From Channa striata (lineage: Eukaryota > Chordata > Actinopteri > Anabantiformes > Channidae): a stretch of DNA of 64,000 bases. Below, piece after piece: positions 51,738 through 64,000 of this stretch. The DNA lies in the NCBI GenBank assembly GCA_033026295.1, contig CM065182.1:16822715-16886714 (forward strand). Reading direction: 5' to 3'. Below the pieces are notes generated by a model. That model was not told the DNA's origin, made no database searches, and was given only the letters and a program-made list of their open reading frames with translations. Each line of letters opens with the position of its first letter. The first letter of the stretch is position 1. A program made the position numbers and the translations under genes.

Positions 51738-54120
51738 ATCAGAGCGTGGGAGGAGGTGGGGCTGCCATCCACCGCAGCGCACAGCAACTTCACACTCAAC
51801 ATCACATTATGCCTGGGCTGGCTACCAGGGAACTGTGTGGCTCCTACAATCTAAGAAGATCTCATCAAACTGGGTCAACCCCCGAGCAGGGAACTGCATC
51901 TTATTAAAGAGTCGGGAAATAAGACCACTGTGCAGTTCTGGTGCTGCTTTTAAATCCTGCTGCAGAGACACTTGCTGGTTGTCTGTCCCGAAACGCATTT
52001 GTCCAGACACTGGATGTAACAGGTAGCCCTTCACTGGCTGTTTACTTGTTGATATGCATTGCATGTACTGTAGTAAAATGAGTGGCCTAAAATGGAAGCT
52101 GGTTGGCCACTAGTTATTCCTTTGGCGCCACCCTCAGGCGGTTATAATCAGGAAGGGAAGTGATACAGTCCTCCACATCAGCAGAGGAAATTAGGGGAAT
52201 TGAATGTTAACACTGCATGATGTTGGGGTAATGCATCTTATTATGTTGGGCTCGTGCCAGCGAGGACCGAGACTATGAAGTGCACAGAGAAGAGGCAACG
52301 CTGCACTGGGCTAAACTAGTTTCGTCTGACATAATCTATTAAAACTGCAGCAGTGTAATTAAAAAAACAATGCTTTTGCTCAGGGCTATAAATCAGCATG
52401 GCTCAGCGGGGAGTGAAATCCATCCCACACCACAGTTGCTCTCCTCCTTTCTTTCCTAACAGTGATGCCAGTGATCACAACTGCTTAAGCACAAGCAACA
52501 GACCAGGAGCCACGAAGTCAAACGCCGCTTTTGTCACAAAGGAAAAAGCCTTAAGCAATGTCCTCAGGAGAAAACTTGATTTCCTATCTTCCCCAGCCAT
52601 TCTGAATCAAGAGTTTATCAGAGTGTTTCCAGTCTGTGATCCTTTACTCCTCCCCCATCTCTCATTAGCTGCAAACACACAGCTGTTGGGTTACCTCTCC
52701 AGGGCTCCCATTAAGGGCTGCCACTCAGGCTTACAGTGTCCCTGAGCCAATCATATTAGAGCTCCCGCCCACGCACTGCCACGGCTATGCTGCATTTCAC
52801 CAGCTATACTAATCACATTTAACTGTTTCCACAGGTAGCCCATAGGTGTCTGAGAACAGAGCCGGGGAAGGGAGAGAAACACAAATGTGAGAGGAACAGA
52901 AGTTAAGATTCATGCTGTTATGTACCATAAAAGATAATATCATATAATTAGGGAGCAGAGTGAGTCAGTGTTCCAGTGGAGAGTGACCAGCCACTTGAGT
53001 CAAAATTATTACATTTCATCTAAAATGTTTTAAAGCCCAATTTATGTCACGCTTTATGTGACTTCAAACGGTTTAAATTCATGTTTCTTGCCTGGTAACA
53101 GAAATTTACTCTCTTGAAGCTTAATTTAATATTTTCTCTCAAGCTCTCTCCATTTTTTTTGCAAGCAGTCACATGAATAAAAATAAGAATTTAAGACAGT
53201 GTCAACATAATTACACTTAAATTAACTTTGTGCATTGTCAGCTTATTAAATCACTTCTTCTAATTCATGCATTTCCAGAGCTGAAGAGCAGAAACCGACT
53301 GATTCAACAGTGCTATTGTCCTTTGCAGGTATAATTTAGTGTGGGCTTCATTTGATGTCTTTATTAGTTGGTTTAAAGAGCACAGGCCCGTTTGATTCCC
53401 GCTCACCTTTTCCTGTTGGCCATTTGAATATGAAAGACATAAAACAAGGACAAGGCAAGGGTAATCGGTGCATTAGAACAAAGAACGAGCGGCATCAAAC
53501 CCTCCAAATTCCCAGAGAGTGAGCCCACCATGTCGTATCTAGCCAGCACAATTTCTGTGACCAGTGCCCCTAAATATTAGAGTCTTGCACTTTGGCTCTT
53601 TCAGATTTAAGTCTCAAACTACATTTAACGAGCATCGATTAAGTCAGTGGCACTTTTGTTTTCTCAAGAAATGCAGTTTTTTAAACTTATCCCCATTTCT
53701 GTGAAGTGTTGCTGAAAACCTTTAAGCTGAGCATGTTTGAATAGTCTCTAGGCAGACAGAATGTTATAATTCTAAGCTCACGCGTTGTTTGATATTGCGG
53801 CACACATCAACACAGCATGTGAATGTGATCTGTATACATTTACATCTATTTTGTTATCACATACCACACCTGGAGCACCTTTCCTCCTTCCAGCAAACAC
53901 ACACTTTCACAGGAGGTAAATGCAGAGAAAATACTAACACAGGCGGGTGCAAAGATGCACAAACACACATATACACACAGACACAAATGGGGATGCATCT
54001 AAAGAAAGAAAATGAGTTTAAAGAAAAGTGCAGCTAAAGTTTTGGGAGGAAATCCACAATGAATCAGCACTGCAAACTATAGGTACAAGGATGCTGCAGA
54101 TGCTGGTCACATTTCAGTCT

Positions 54121-54168
54121 GTGATGTCACTGCAGCTGTTTTACTATTGACAGCTACTGTGACATCAT
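54121..54168. repeat. Imperfect palindrome with CRE/AP-1-like half sites
   Basis: GTGATGTCACTGCAGCTG (54121-54138) faces CAGCTACTGTGACATCAT (54151-54168) across a 12-bp spacer. The arms match at 14 of 18 positions, and each holds a TGATGTCA/TGACATCA core. Confidence 0.5.
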
Positions 54169-57071
54169 GAGGTGTGGGCAGGTGTGCAAGAACATCTCAT
54201 ACCACACGTATTTGTGCTGCAGCAGCTTTCTGCCTTGTGTGATATAGTGTGGATTTACTCTTTAAATGTCACCACAAAAAAAAAAAAAAAAAAGTCCAGA
54301 ATATTTCGTTCGCAGTGACGGAAAGAAGCATCTTCTACCTCCCTTACATTTTCTATATTTTCTCTTCATGGGCAGACACTGAGTCGAATATGATGTTGCA
54401 TTTAAATCTGGAGTGGTAGATGGGTCAGCCAGGGACAAGAGGAGCAGTGATGTGAAAAGCAAACTTTGTTTCCAGTGTCCATAGCACAGAGCCTAAACCC
54501 AGCAATACAGTCATCAGGAATAAACTTTAATGTAGTGATGTAATTCTGAGTAACAAATAGTTCATAGTCACTACCAGTTGTTAGTCAAGCTGTATAAAAT
54601 GTCTAATTGTCTAATTATGTATAATTACAGAATTTTTCTAAACGTAGGTATTGACCCATGGACTTCAAAGTATCCTAACGTAGCAGTTGGTAACACAGCT
54701 TTGCCTGTAAACACTGGTAATGTGCAACGAATGGAAACCATTGCATGAGAAGTGTACGGACATAATAAAACATACTGTAAAGCTTTGCACCACATGGGGG
54801 TTTCCACTTTCAACATGAAAAGATTAGTTTAGAAAAATTTAATTTTTATTAGATAAAAAATATGTAATTATCAAGTTAGCTGTAATACTGGGGAATACTA
54901 GCAGCAGGAAGGCAGTTTAAATGGTTAGGTGGTTAGTCATATATGAACTGTTAAAATAGTAAACCAAATATAGCGGATAAATGGCTGAAACTCTTAGAAG
55001 TAATGGGTTCATGTTGCACTTACAGACTGATGTGAAATTGACATTGGTCAAAGCAACACAAAGATTTCTATGAATGTCAGTTAACCAATAAATGATTGAT
55101 GTATCTCAACCATGTCTAGAAATACTCCCAACCAACTGATAACAGCAGGCTAGCAGTGAAACTTCATCAGACCTAAATTGTTTTATACAAATGCTCAATA
55201 TCTATTTCAAAATCAACTGAAATAAGCACATTTAATGAAATAATAAAATGGTATTTTTAGTTCTTCTGAAAAAAAAAAAAAAGTTTAGGAACCACTGCTG
55301 CAGAGCACCTGTTGTATTCAGGTGATTGCACATCTATTTATGATCCTCAGTTACAAATCGGTCTTATTTAATTGCCAGAAGCATGTATTAGCACTTACTG
55401 AGATTTCATCAGAGGCAACAGGTTGGTCATAAAAGCAGTTATCTTCTGTGGCTAATTTTCTCTTTATTTCTGTATTTTGTTGCACTGTTCGGGAAGCTTC
55501 GTAATGCAGTTGGGCAAGGTACAACACAGTCCTTTTCCCTAAACTGGTTCTATAATATAATACAATTTTATTATAGTATCTGTAATTCTTTACACACCTG
55601 CAAACCCCACTTGATCAACAGAGAAGGAAGTAATAATTATTTACAGCATAATTGATCCAAACCTGGTTTAGCTTTGGAAAACATCAATATAACCAGGCTG
55701 ATACATCATTATAGAGGTCTCACCTCCACTATAAACACACAATTACATGTTGTCCTAAATATGGCTGGATCTAGAACTATTTTTTCATATTTTAGACATC
55801 TATTATTAAAAATGTATTTCAAAACTCCACCATATGTTTGTAACCTCAATAAAAACATTACGTTAGAAAAAGAAAAGAAAGGAATAAAAAAGCAGAAGGA
55901 AAACATAATCTAAAAGGCTGAGAGGATCTGAAGACTGAACTGATTTCCTAATGACACGCTGGCATCTGATAAGATTCAAACGAGGTGTGTTTATAAAGCT
56001 GTCAGCGCCGCATGTACAACTCACCATCACTTCTGTCATTATTTAGCTTGGCAAGTTTGTGTGGGAGCTGGTGTGTGTCTGTGTGTGCGTTTCTCATAGG
56101 ACAGAATATACCCAGTAATATTATCACTTCACCTCATGCGCATTAGCTTTCCACTTAATATACATGTAGGTGTGAAGCTTAGCGGTGGAGCAGATATTGA
56201 CGAGCGAGAAAAAAACAAGGAGGAGGAGGAGACCCGGAGCCACTGTGAGAGGAAAGAGAAGGTCACAGGTTAAGGCCACATGTATACCAGCACATTTACT
56301 CAGTGTGTGCGTGGTCTGACCCTCAATTCCCTTTTTAAGATCAAACATAAAGGTATATTCTGTACAGATTGTGCACAGCTCCTTCTTTTATGTCACCGAG
56401 AGAAGTCTGTGTACAGAAAACTAGCATTTGGACTTATGTTAGGCCCCATGTGGTTTGGTTAATTAACAGAATGGGCTCTCCATCAAGCAGAGAGTATTAA
56501 GTGGTGGGAGGATCTGCATCGCACATTCATTCCCATTGTACCAAGTGAAATATTTCAACATGGGAACACAAGATGCTTCACAAATCATTTCTTCATCTTC
56601 CCAAAACTGGAACAGGAACGAGCAACTTAAGAGCACATTTAAGAGTTAATATTCGAAAACATTAGCGTGAGCAATGAGTATACTGCACCGTGGGGATGAG
56701 TAATCCTGTTTCCTTCACATAAACATGTCGTTATGCCTTATGCCTCCTCGTCCTATTCACTGCATTTATTCTAGGTGCCGTGCAGCAGTGCTGTGTGTCA
56801 GTGTTTCTCTTCTACTGTAGGGGTTGGAGGGTTGCATTGTGTTTAACCACGCCAGGAGCTACTGTACTTTGCATTTGCTTTTCTCGCTCTTTGTTTATGT
56901 TTGCCACCGGCTTTGGATTATAGCCACATGATTCTGACAGTTAGGCATGTAACAGTAGCAACAATAACGTCTCTCGTGGTGAAACAGTGGGCTTTAAACA
57001 CTCCTGCAGTCATTTGCTGCACAGCACAACTGCTAACCCTACACCATCCAAGGAAAGGGGGAAAGACAGAC

Positions 57072-57111
57072 TGAGAGGGTGGGAGAGAGAGAGAGGGAGG
57101 GGGGAAGAGAG
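57072..57111. repeat. GA-rich polypurine tract
   Basis: About 40 bp of G and A with an almost complete absence of pyrimidines (GGGAGAGAGAGAGGGAGGGG core). Such tracts can form triplex DNA, which is inference only. Confidence 0.8.
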
Positions 57112-60100
57112 CAAATTAAGCTACTTAGCATTTTGGTCTTGCTTTTTAAAAAGATTAAAATATGTACAAAGTCATAAATAACCACTATAGGTTTGAATGG
57201 CTTTGCAAATGGCAGCATTTATCTAGTTCTGCACTCTGAATCAGAGGCTTGACTAATTGAATTGTGGATCAAGTTATTTTGTCTCATTTTCTATACTTTT
57301 TTTTAAAAAGTGTGTATCGTGCCAAACCATTCAGCTGATTACAGACTCACTCTAATGCCACTGGGAATGTTTCTGGGTTATCATTCTATAGAGGAATCCA
57401 GAGTTCTCTATGCTCTACGAGCATTAATGCAGGTACAGCATCATCGACTTGCCTAAATTCTCAGCGGTAACATCTGCAGAAGCTAAAAAAATGTCTGATA
57501 GGGTTAACAGACCATACATGTTGACTTATTTTGAAATTAAAATAATAGACTGACGATATGAACGAAGATAACGTTTTGCTATTTTCTTGATTTAGTGATA
57601 CATCTTGGAGCCATTTGATAGTTTTTGGTTTTGTGCAATGTGTCAACGGCAAAAATAGACACAGAACTGTTTTTAGTTTAGTTTAGTTTTCTGAACTTAA
57701 TCATGTTATTTTCTACAAAGCCTTTAACTTTCCTTGTTATGTTGTTTTCTCGTGTCTGTTGCAAACAGTTCTGTTGTTTGAAGCGACTCAGCAAACTAGA
57801 GAACTTCTGCGGCACATATATTGCCCCGTGGATCAAAATTATATCCTCTTATACTCCGAAATGCAAAAGCTTTTATTTTTAGACTCAATATTATGAAATA
57901 TTCATAATAAAGATTTAAAAATGTCCTTGCACCAAATGTAATATAACACAAAAAATGTGATGATGGATAAATGTTCCATGTGGTGTGATACATTATTTCA
58001 TATAAAACTTAAATGTGTCTGGGAAATATATGGATTGCAAACAGAAACACTCTGGTAGACAGATGAAATGCCTCTGTAATAAATGTATTGGTATTTTCAT
58101 TATTACATGTTGGTAAAATGGGATCTCATTTCCATGACTTTAATATTGTTCAAAATCAGATTCAGACCTCTAAAGAAATTTGGGTGAGGGCTACAGGAAA
58201 TCACTGTTTTTATCATTTTTAAATTATTAAAGTTGACTTAATGAATACATGAGATAATAATGAAAAAAATGTTTTCCAATTTCAATGCATAATAACAAAA
58301 TGGCAGCAACTGTGTGTGTGGGAATCACTGTCTGTCATCTTGTCACACAAACCCTTTGCATGCATAAAAGAGTAAGAGATGAAGTGATTCTGTAGGTCTG
58401 TAGATCCTTTCGAGCTTGCCCACCAACTCATCAATGAAAGAAGTTGACCCATTCGCTGTTTCAATGGTTTTATAAATGCTACAGTCACTAATCGCCTTAG
58501 CTAGCTGCAAATGCGGGGTGAAGAGAGAATAAATTATAACTGTTAAGGCTCACCCACAAAACTGCATTCAACTGTAGAGAGGTAAAGACAAGCCATTTTT
58601 CCTACATTTATTTCACATTATAAAAAGTGTGATCTTGACCTATCAAGTCACCAACACATATGCTTATATTTTATTGCAAGCTGTGCATGAATTTTAATAA
58701 TTTTCTTTACTATTAAACACACAGGTCTTGTGATTTCCATTCCATTTTGGTGGTAAAACTGTTGTCCTTGAGCTTGAAAGTTTGTGAACCATTTTTAATT
58801 CGCTTATTTTCTGCATAAGTATGACCTATAGTTGATTTGAATGAGGTTCAGAGTTCTAACCAAATCAAGCAAATGACACTAACAATAATTCATGTATATA
58901 TTCCAGCAAAAGTTATTCAATCTTAAAATTTGTGTGTACCAAAACTATATGCTATCAGTAAAAGGTATGAAAATTTTTTGCATTAAAAATTTCCACTAGA
59001 TGGTTCTTGTTGAGCTTGAAGGATTTTAGCCCAAATCTTTTCTTAAAAGAACAGCTTCAACTCATGGATGTTGCGTGGACGAAGGATTGCTGGATGCGTC
59101 CCAATTAATTTTCCTCTGAAGTACAGCGCACGACTATATCTTGCAGCACAACGTCTGCATTCAGTGACTACAACACGATACACAATTCATACAGTTATTT
59201 TTGACACTCACGGTAGTTAGTCAGAGTTGGGGTCTGGTTTATACACAATGAATGAACAGTAACTTCAGATGTGCACTTTGTCTGACAGCCACTCACCCCA
59301 GTTATCCCCTGGCAATCTGCTGGTTAATAAATCTAGTGATTCATTCATTCATTCAAAAACAGAACACAGAACTGCCTCTGGACATAATTCACCCAGCAAA
59401 TATGGTGCTATTGCAAAGTAATTGGGAAAGCAGTTTAGTAGTATATGAATGTAATTTGTAAGAAACCGGATTGCTTCAGGAAGGTAAGACAAATGGCACA
59501 AAAAGATGGCTATTTGACTATGACTGGCTTACTATTGCAAAAGAAAATAACTACACCTCTGGTAACATACAGCAACACGTTCGGCATGAAGAATGAACTA
59601 TTTTATGCACATCATTAGGACTATGGAGACTGATAGGATAACCGACAAGTTCTGCGCTTTCCAAAATGAAAAAGAGGCTCTATCAGTTCTCACTGTTAAT
59701 GGGATGAGCATTATAAAATCTTTATGATTGCAAAAAGTTGATTTATAATAGCACCAGCTATTCCTCAGCTCGTGGAACAAAAGCCTTTATATCACTAATA
59801 GTCATAACATTGAAAGCGATGATTGTTTTCCCTTCTTCAATAGGAAGCAAGATGGCAGATATCCAAAATAAGTGACACAAACCCAGTGGTTTCACTCATG
59901 CAGACCATGTTGGTAATAAAGCAAAAGAAAATAATGCGAGAGCAGGCCTTTAACAGCGTATACCCTCGTGGTCTTATAGGCCACGCGAATGAAAAACACT
60001 GAACAAATTATGTCTACAGTATATAAGAATATCCACTGGCTGGAAATGAAAGACATTCTTCTTGCTTTATTGTGCATCCAAAGAGCTTCTTGAAAAAGAC

Positions 60101-61440
60101 AGAGGCTGGAGGCTGCCAATAGAATACTTTTGGGAAAAGAGAGAAGGCAAAACATCTGGCCTCCAAATTTTAATTAGACTTACCACCGGGATTTCTTTCA
60201 TTTTACATACTGGGGTATTTCTTTCCTTGAGGAATAGTTGACAACATGATGCGAAATAAAATATTAAAACATAAACCATTCATTTAAAGTGGAATACCAT
60301 AAGAACACGGGCATTTGTAGCCGTACCTGAATATCAGGAACAGTTTTGAACAAAAACGTATAGTCTTCCTGTGATATTGGGTCCAGTACCAAATGCCCAG
60401 ACAAAGACTTGACTTAGTTAACATGATTCCTAAAGCTACACTGTTGTTGGATTGTTCTGGGATTTCACATGCTTATATTAGGCAGATTCAAACAATGTGC
60501 AAATGGGATTGAGGCACAAAATGCTTTCTTATAGATAAATACCTCAGAGTAATGGGATGGGTAGGCGGTAGTCAGTTCCTCCAAGTCTAGCAACTCTACT
60601 CACTGCTGATAACCTGACCAAGTTAACTGAACCAATTTTTTTAAATTAAATTTGATTTTGTTAATAAAGCAACAAAACCCAACAGTCATCTCAATGCACG
60701 GAACACACTGAGTGCAGGTAATCAGCAGACACGGTGGGAAAACAAGCAGGACAGACCCACCCGAGGACCAGCTTTATTTACTCCTACTGTACACACAGAG
60801 GAAAACTGCTGCTTTGCTCTAATAATTTGGTGAAAAAAAATCTGCATTAGTTGGAAAGTGATGGAATTATATGTGCCTTTTTAAGCTGGTTTCTGGACAC
60901 ACTTCATCAAATTCCATAGACGATGTGATTAAACTTACTAGTCAAGGCTGAAAGTCACAACTCATATTTGGACAAAATATGCACTAAAGTTCAGCTGAGA
61001 CTCCTATACAGCGTCAAAAGACTCTAAGCCGAATCAATGGCATCTTTCAAAGTTCCATCGTATTTAAGTCACATTTCATTCTTTTGTGGTCCCCTATACT
61101 TCCTTCACATTTAGGTTTGTTGTTTTCAATCAGAACTTGGAATCTGATTTGTATTTATCAGTTTAAAAAAAACAAGATGGGTGAAATTGTTCAACAAATT
61201 TCAACTAATAGATCCCAAAGAACCAGGTTGTCAGAAACGTACTGTGGCACCAACTAGCAGCTGATGAGGAGGTAGGTGCAATGAAACAACAATATTTTTG
61301 CTAAAAATATTTTGTGACTGTATTACTATTAACAGCTAACTAACACATATGCCTCAGCTTTGTGGATGAAAGATTGGGACATGTATTTATGTTTTGGGGC
61401 ATCATTCTACCTTGATCATCTACTTAATCTTGTTCACACA

Positions 61441-61490
61441 TTTACATTAACATTTGGCAGACGCTTTTATACAAAGCGACTTGCAAGTCA
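61441..61490 (+). repeat. Teleost repeat core (TTGGCAGACGCTTTTAT…AAGCGACTTGCAAG)
   Basis: ATTTGGCAGACGCTTTTATA followed by CAAAGCGACTTGCAAG closely matches a conserved core seen in many fish genomes at interspersed repeats. Only about 50 bp are recognisable. Confidence 0.6.
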
Positions 61491-62391
61491 AGCAAAAAAT
61501 CCAACTCAAGGAGAAAAACATCAAAGCAAAGTGCCACACGATGTGAAATGTTAAAATAATGCTGGTTTCTGTTTGTGTCCGTAACAAGAGTAAAAAAAGA
61601 CGGTATTAGAACTCTCCATCGCAGCTCGTGCAATGCAAAAAAAGGGAAATTTGTAAAAAAAAACTAAATACAGCTTTGACTTAAAGATGTAGAGTGAACT
61701 AAACTTTGTGAGACTTAAAGATTCATATGGGTCTCAGCTGAACTTAAGTGTGTCCTGCACACACTGATGGCTGTATGACATTCATTTCAGTTGAAAACAT
61801 GTTATTAAATGTTCCACCATTGACCTGACATATTGATTTCCACAGAGCCCACTGTCTTTATTGGAAATGCCATGTTAAACAAAATTACATCATCTTAAAA
61901 TTAGACAGTGGAGTTCCATTAGATTAGATGTTAGTTTTTTTATTAAAACCTTTAAGTCTTCACATAATGTTTTCACATAATGGGTTTTTCTTTACATGAT
62001 GATTGTACTTGTTTATCTACAGTCTGCCCATGTAATCTGATATTTGACTTTTAATTTATTATCTAGTAATAGTGGATGTAAAGTTGAAATCATGCCGTGT
62101 TTACTGATGGGAGATGCAGGTGCTGTCCTGTCCTGTTCGGTTGGTGAGATGGAGGCCGTGTGGTGATTCTAAAAACTGACCCCATGGCAGGTCAGTGCCG
62201 CTGCTATAATAGGTGATCAGAGGACTGTCGACTTAACGTCGGGAGTATGACTGTACCTTATAGCAGATCTTGGACCAAGACACGAGAAAACTGCTTATGT
62301 ATTTAACGTTATTAATTCTTACTGTTTCTTGCCAATGCAATTTCATTTCTCTTGGTAGGGTCCCAATGAAATTTAAAGACATCAGCTACCC

Positions 62392-62430
62392 AAACGTGCA
62401 TGTCTTTAGGACTGTGGGAGGAAATCGACG
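62392..62430 (-). repeat. Short fragment of the same teleost repeat as at 15.56 kb, opposite orientation
   Basis: GCATGTCTTTAGGACTGTGG followed by GAGGAAATCGA is the near-exact reverse complement of the 15669-15698 segment and of the family consensus as I recall it. Only this core is recognisable, and the flanks are eroded. Confidence 0.65.
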
Positions 62431-64000
62431 TGCACAGTATTGCCTCCACCTACTCAAACAGGTATGATATTCTCAAAGCCTGAGGGCCTGGAAAGCAAAG
62501 ACTGACCCGCCTTTGGTCTTTAATCTACACTATAGAATGGCCAGGGGGGTTCTTGGATTGTCAGAAACCATTCTTGTTCAGGCTAAAAGAAAAGAGACAG
62601 CTTGACTCAGACATACTAAAATGTTATAAGTCATCAGTACAACCTAAAAACACTAAAGCCGACAGAGAGAACACAGAGCCGTTACTAGCAGACAATCAGG
62701 CCAGAGAATCTGGGCTGCTGTTTGCAGTCCGGCAGCAAGTTTGACCAAAATATGGAATAATCTGTCGTAAGAGTGAGAAAGAAGTACACAAAGCAAACAC
62801 GTCTAGACCAAAGTTTAATTAATTCTGATAGTGTCGCTCATGTTTATGCAAGTTTAAACCTTTAATTTGGAGATAAGGAATGTGACAAGATGAATGAGCA
62901 ACGCCAACAAACCATTTTTAGGAGGCTCTTTTAATGACTTCCAGTCAATGGGTCTTCCAAAAATTAACAACTTGGTTTTCTGTCATTTTTTTACTTCCCA
63001 GCCATTATTTCTGATACTGAGCACTGTAGCACTTTTTTTACCCACATTTTTGATTATTCCAATCAGTTTGTGTTTAATGGAAAATGATTCATACCTTTCA
63101 ATAAATTGCTGAATGTGGTTGAGCCATTAAATCGTACATTTTTAAAGGTTGTTTAATTTGTGGTTTTGATTGTGTCTGGAGAACAAGTAATCACATAAAA
63201 AAATAAAACATGGAAATGTTCATTGCTCTTGTTTTACTTGGATGAAACAAGTGCATTTTTGATTTTATAGCGGTTCTATGCATTTCTTATGAATGACAAT
63301 ATTGTCACAAATCCCACAAGAAGTCCGCTGTGCATCAAATGAAAAAATTACTAGGAATTTATAGGGAAATGAGAATTTCCCAATAAGGAAAGGGCCAAAA
63401 CTTCAGTGTAAAGGGGACTGTAACAATATTCAGACTTGAGACTGTACAAATGGAGTATTTATAATCATTTTAAGGTCAGTATGTAAGGAATGTTTCCACT
63501 GTACACAGAAATCCACTTGCATAACACAGTTGGCAGTTAGAAAGTCAGTAATCTCATAGACATCAGGGAGTAAACGAGGCGCACGGTTGGTCTCAGAGGA
63601 TTAAAGGTGGTGGTTGTTAACCACACACAGCCACAAATATATAGAAACACCACCCATCCTCTAAAGTTCATCTGTTATTCATCATTTGTCAGCCTCCAAC
63701 AGTGGACCCAACGTGCATTCAGGTTTCCAGTTTCGTGTCTTGATCGACACCCAGCAGCGAGCGTCGGTATTAACTGGCTCATAAAAAAGCTGCTACACCT
63801 ACACAAAAACAAAACAAACTTATTGCTAGTTATTAAAAAATAAGTTCTTTCCTCGTTCACTTTTCTTCTGCTTTCTTTCTCGTTCACTTTTCCGTCTACA
63901 AGTTCCATGTAGACCTAGTTCACTAGTATGGCTTTGCTGTCACTTGCGTGTCTTGCCAACTTTCTTTAGTGCAAATGTTGTGCAAAGGCGACATCTTTGT

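Larger units (their letters stand above)
51738..64000. other. Non-coding flank upstream of pcdh1, no gene seen
   Basis: AT-rich sequence beyond the candidate promoter. It holds poly-A near 54276-54294, the palindrome at 54.12 kb, a GA-rich tract at 57.07 kb and dispersed-repeat fragments at 61.44 and 62.39 kb. No exon of a neighbouring gene was recognised. Confidence 0.65.

Noticed and set aside
51154..52026. 290-codon plus-strand open frame over the CpG-rich stretch
   Set aside because: It runs through a CA/TC microsatellite (His-Thr and Ser-Leu runs), shows no domain or family likeness, and other frames are also open there. It is best explained by the low stop-codon density of GC-rich DNA.
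1..64000. CRISPR arrays, bacterial operons, phage or viral genes
   Set aside because: No spaced direct repeats, ribosome-binding-site spacing or viral protein motifs. Intron-exon structure and microsatellites show vertebrate nuclear DNA.

Overview
The window looks like vertebrate, specifically teleost fish, nuclear DNA. It is AT-rich and mostly non-coding, with GT-AG introns, CA/GT microsatellites and worn copies of dispersed repeats I recognise from teleost genomes. Only one protein-coding gene can be supported with confidence: the minus-strand protocadherin-1 gene (pcdh1, delta-1 protocadherin subgroup). I cannot tell whether it is a teleost-duplicate copy (a or b).

Layout. Two coding exons lie at 43587-42793 and 41948-39762 (minus strand), separated by an 844-bp phase-0 intron. 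Together they encode 994 residues: a signal peptide, seven cadherin repeats, one transmembrane helix and the first part of the cytoplasmic tail, including the CM1 block. A clear donor follows the second exon, and the remaining tail exon(s), which carry the RRVTF-type CM3 motif in other vertebrates, are not visible downstream. Either that intron exceeds 39.7 kb and the tail lies outside the window, or the exon escaped a by-eye search. Upstream of the ATG a 3' splice site shows that the 5' UTR is also split. A CpG-rich stretch near 50.9-51.65 kb is the best candidate for the promoter and first non-coding exon, and a 40-nt stretch at 48508-48547 looks like a possible extra non-coding exon.

The remaining sequence (about 1-39.6 kb and 52-64 kb) is intronic or intergenic. 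It contains a 0.3-kb inverted-repeat transposon (MITE) at 30326-30627, a neat hairpin just before it, degenerate copies of teleost interspersed repeats (about 15.56, 23.04, 25.92, 37.80, 61.44 and 62.39 kb), microsatellites and telomere-like degenerate repeats. No convincing second gene, tRNA, rRNA, CRISPR array or viral gene was found. The many short open frames in these regions look like chance.

Pcdh1 is a calcium-dependent homophilic adhesion protein. Everything else here is most simply its promoter, introns and flanking DNA. I did not find an undescribed multi-gene system. The more unusual observations are a two-codon upstream ORF that overlaps the pcdh1 start codon, an in-frame 43-residue hydrophobic read-through tail past the second coding exon, the MITE/hairpin pair, and a duplicated motif near 6.75/6.94 kb.
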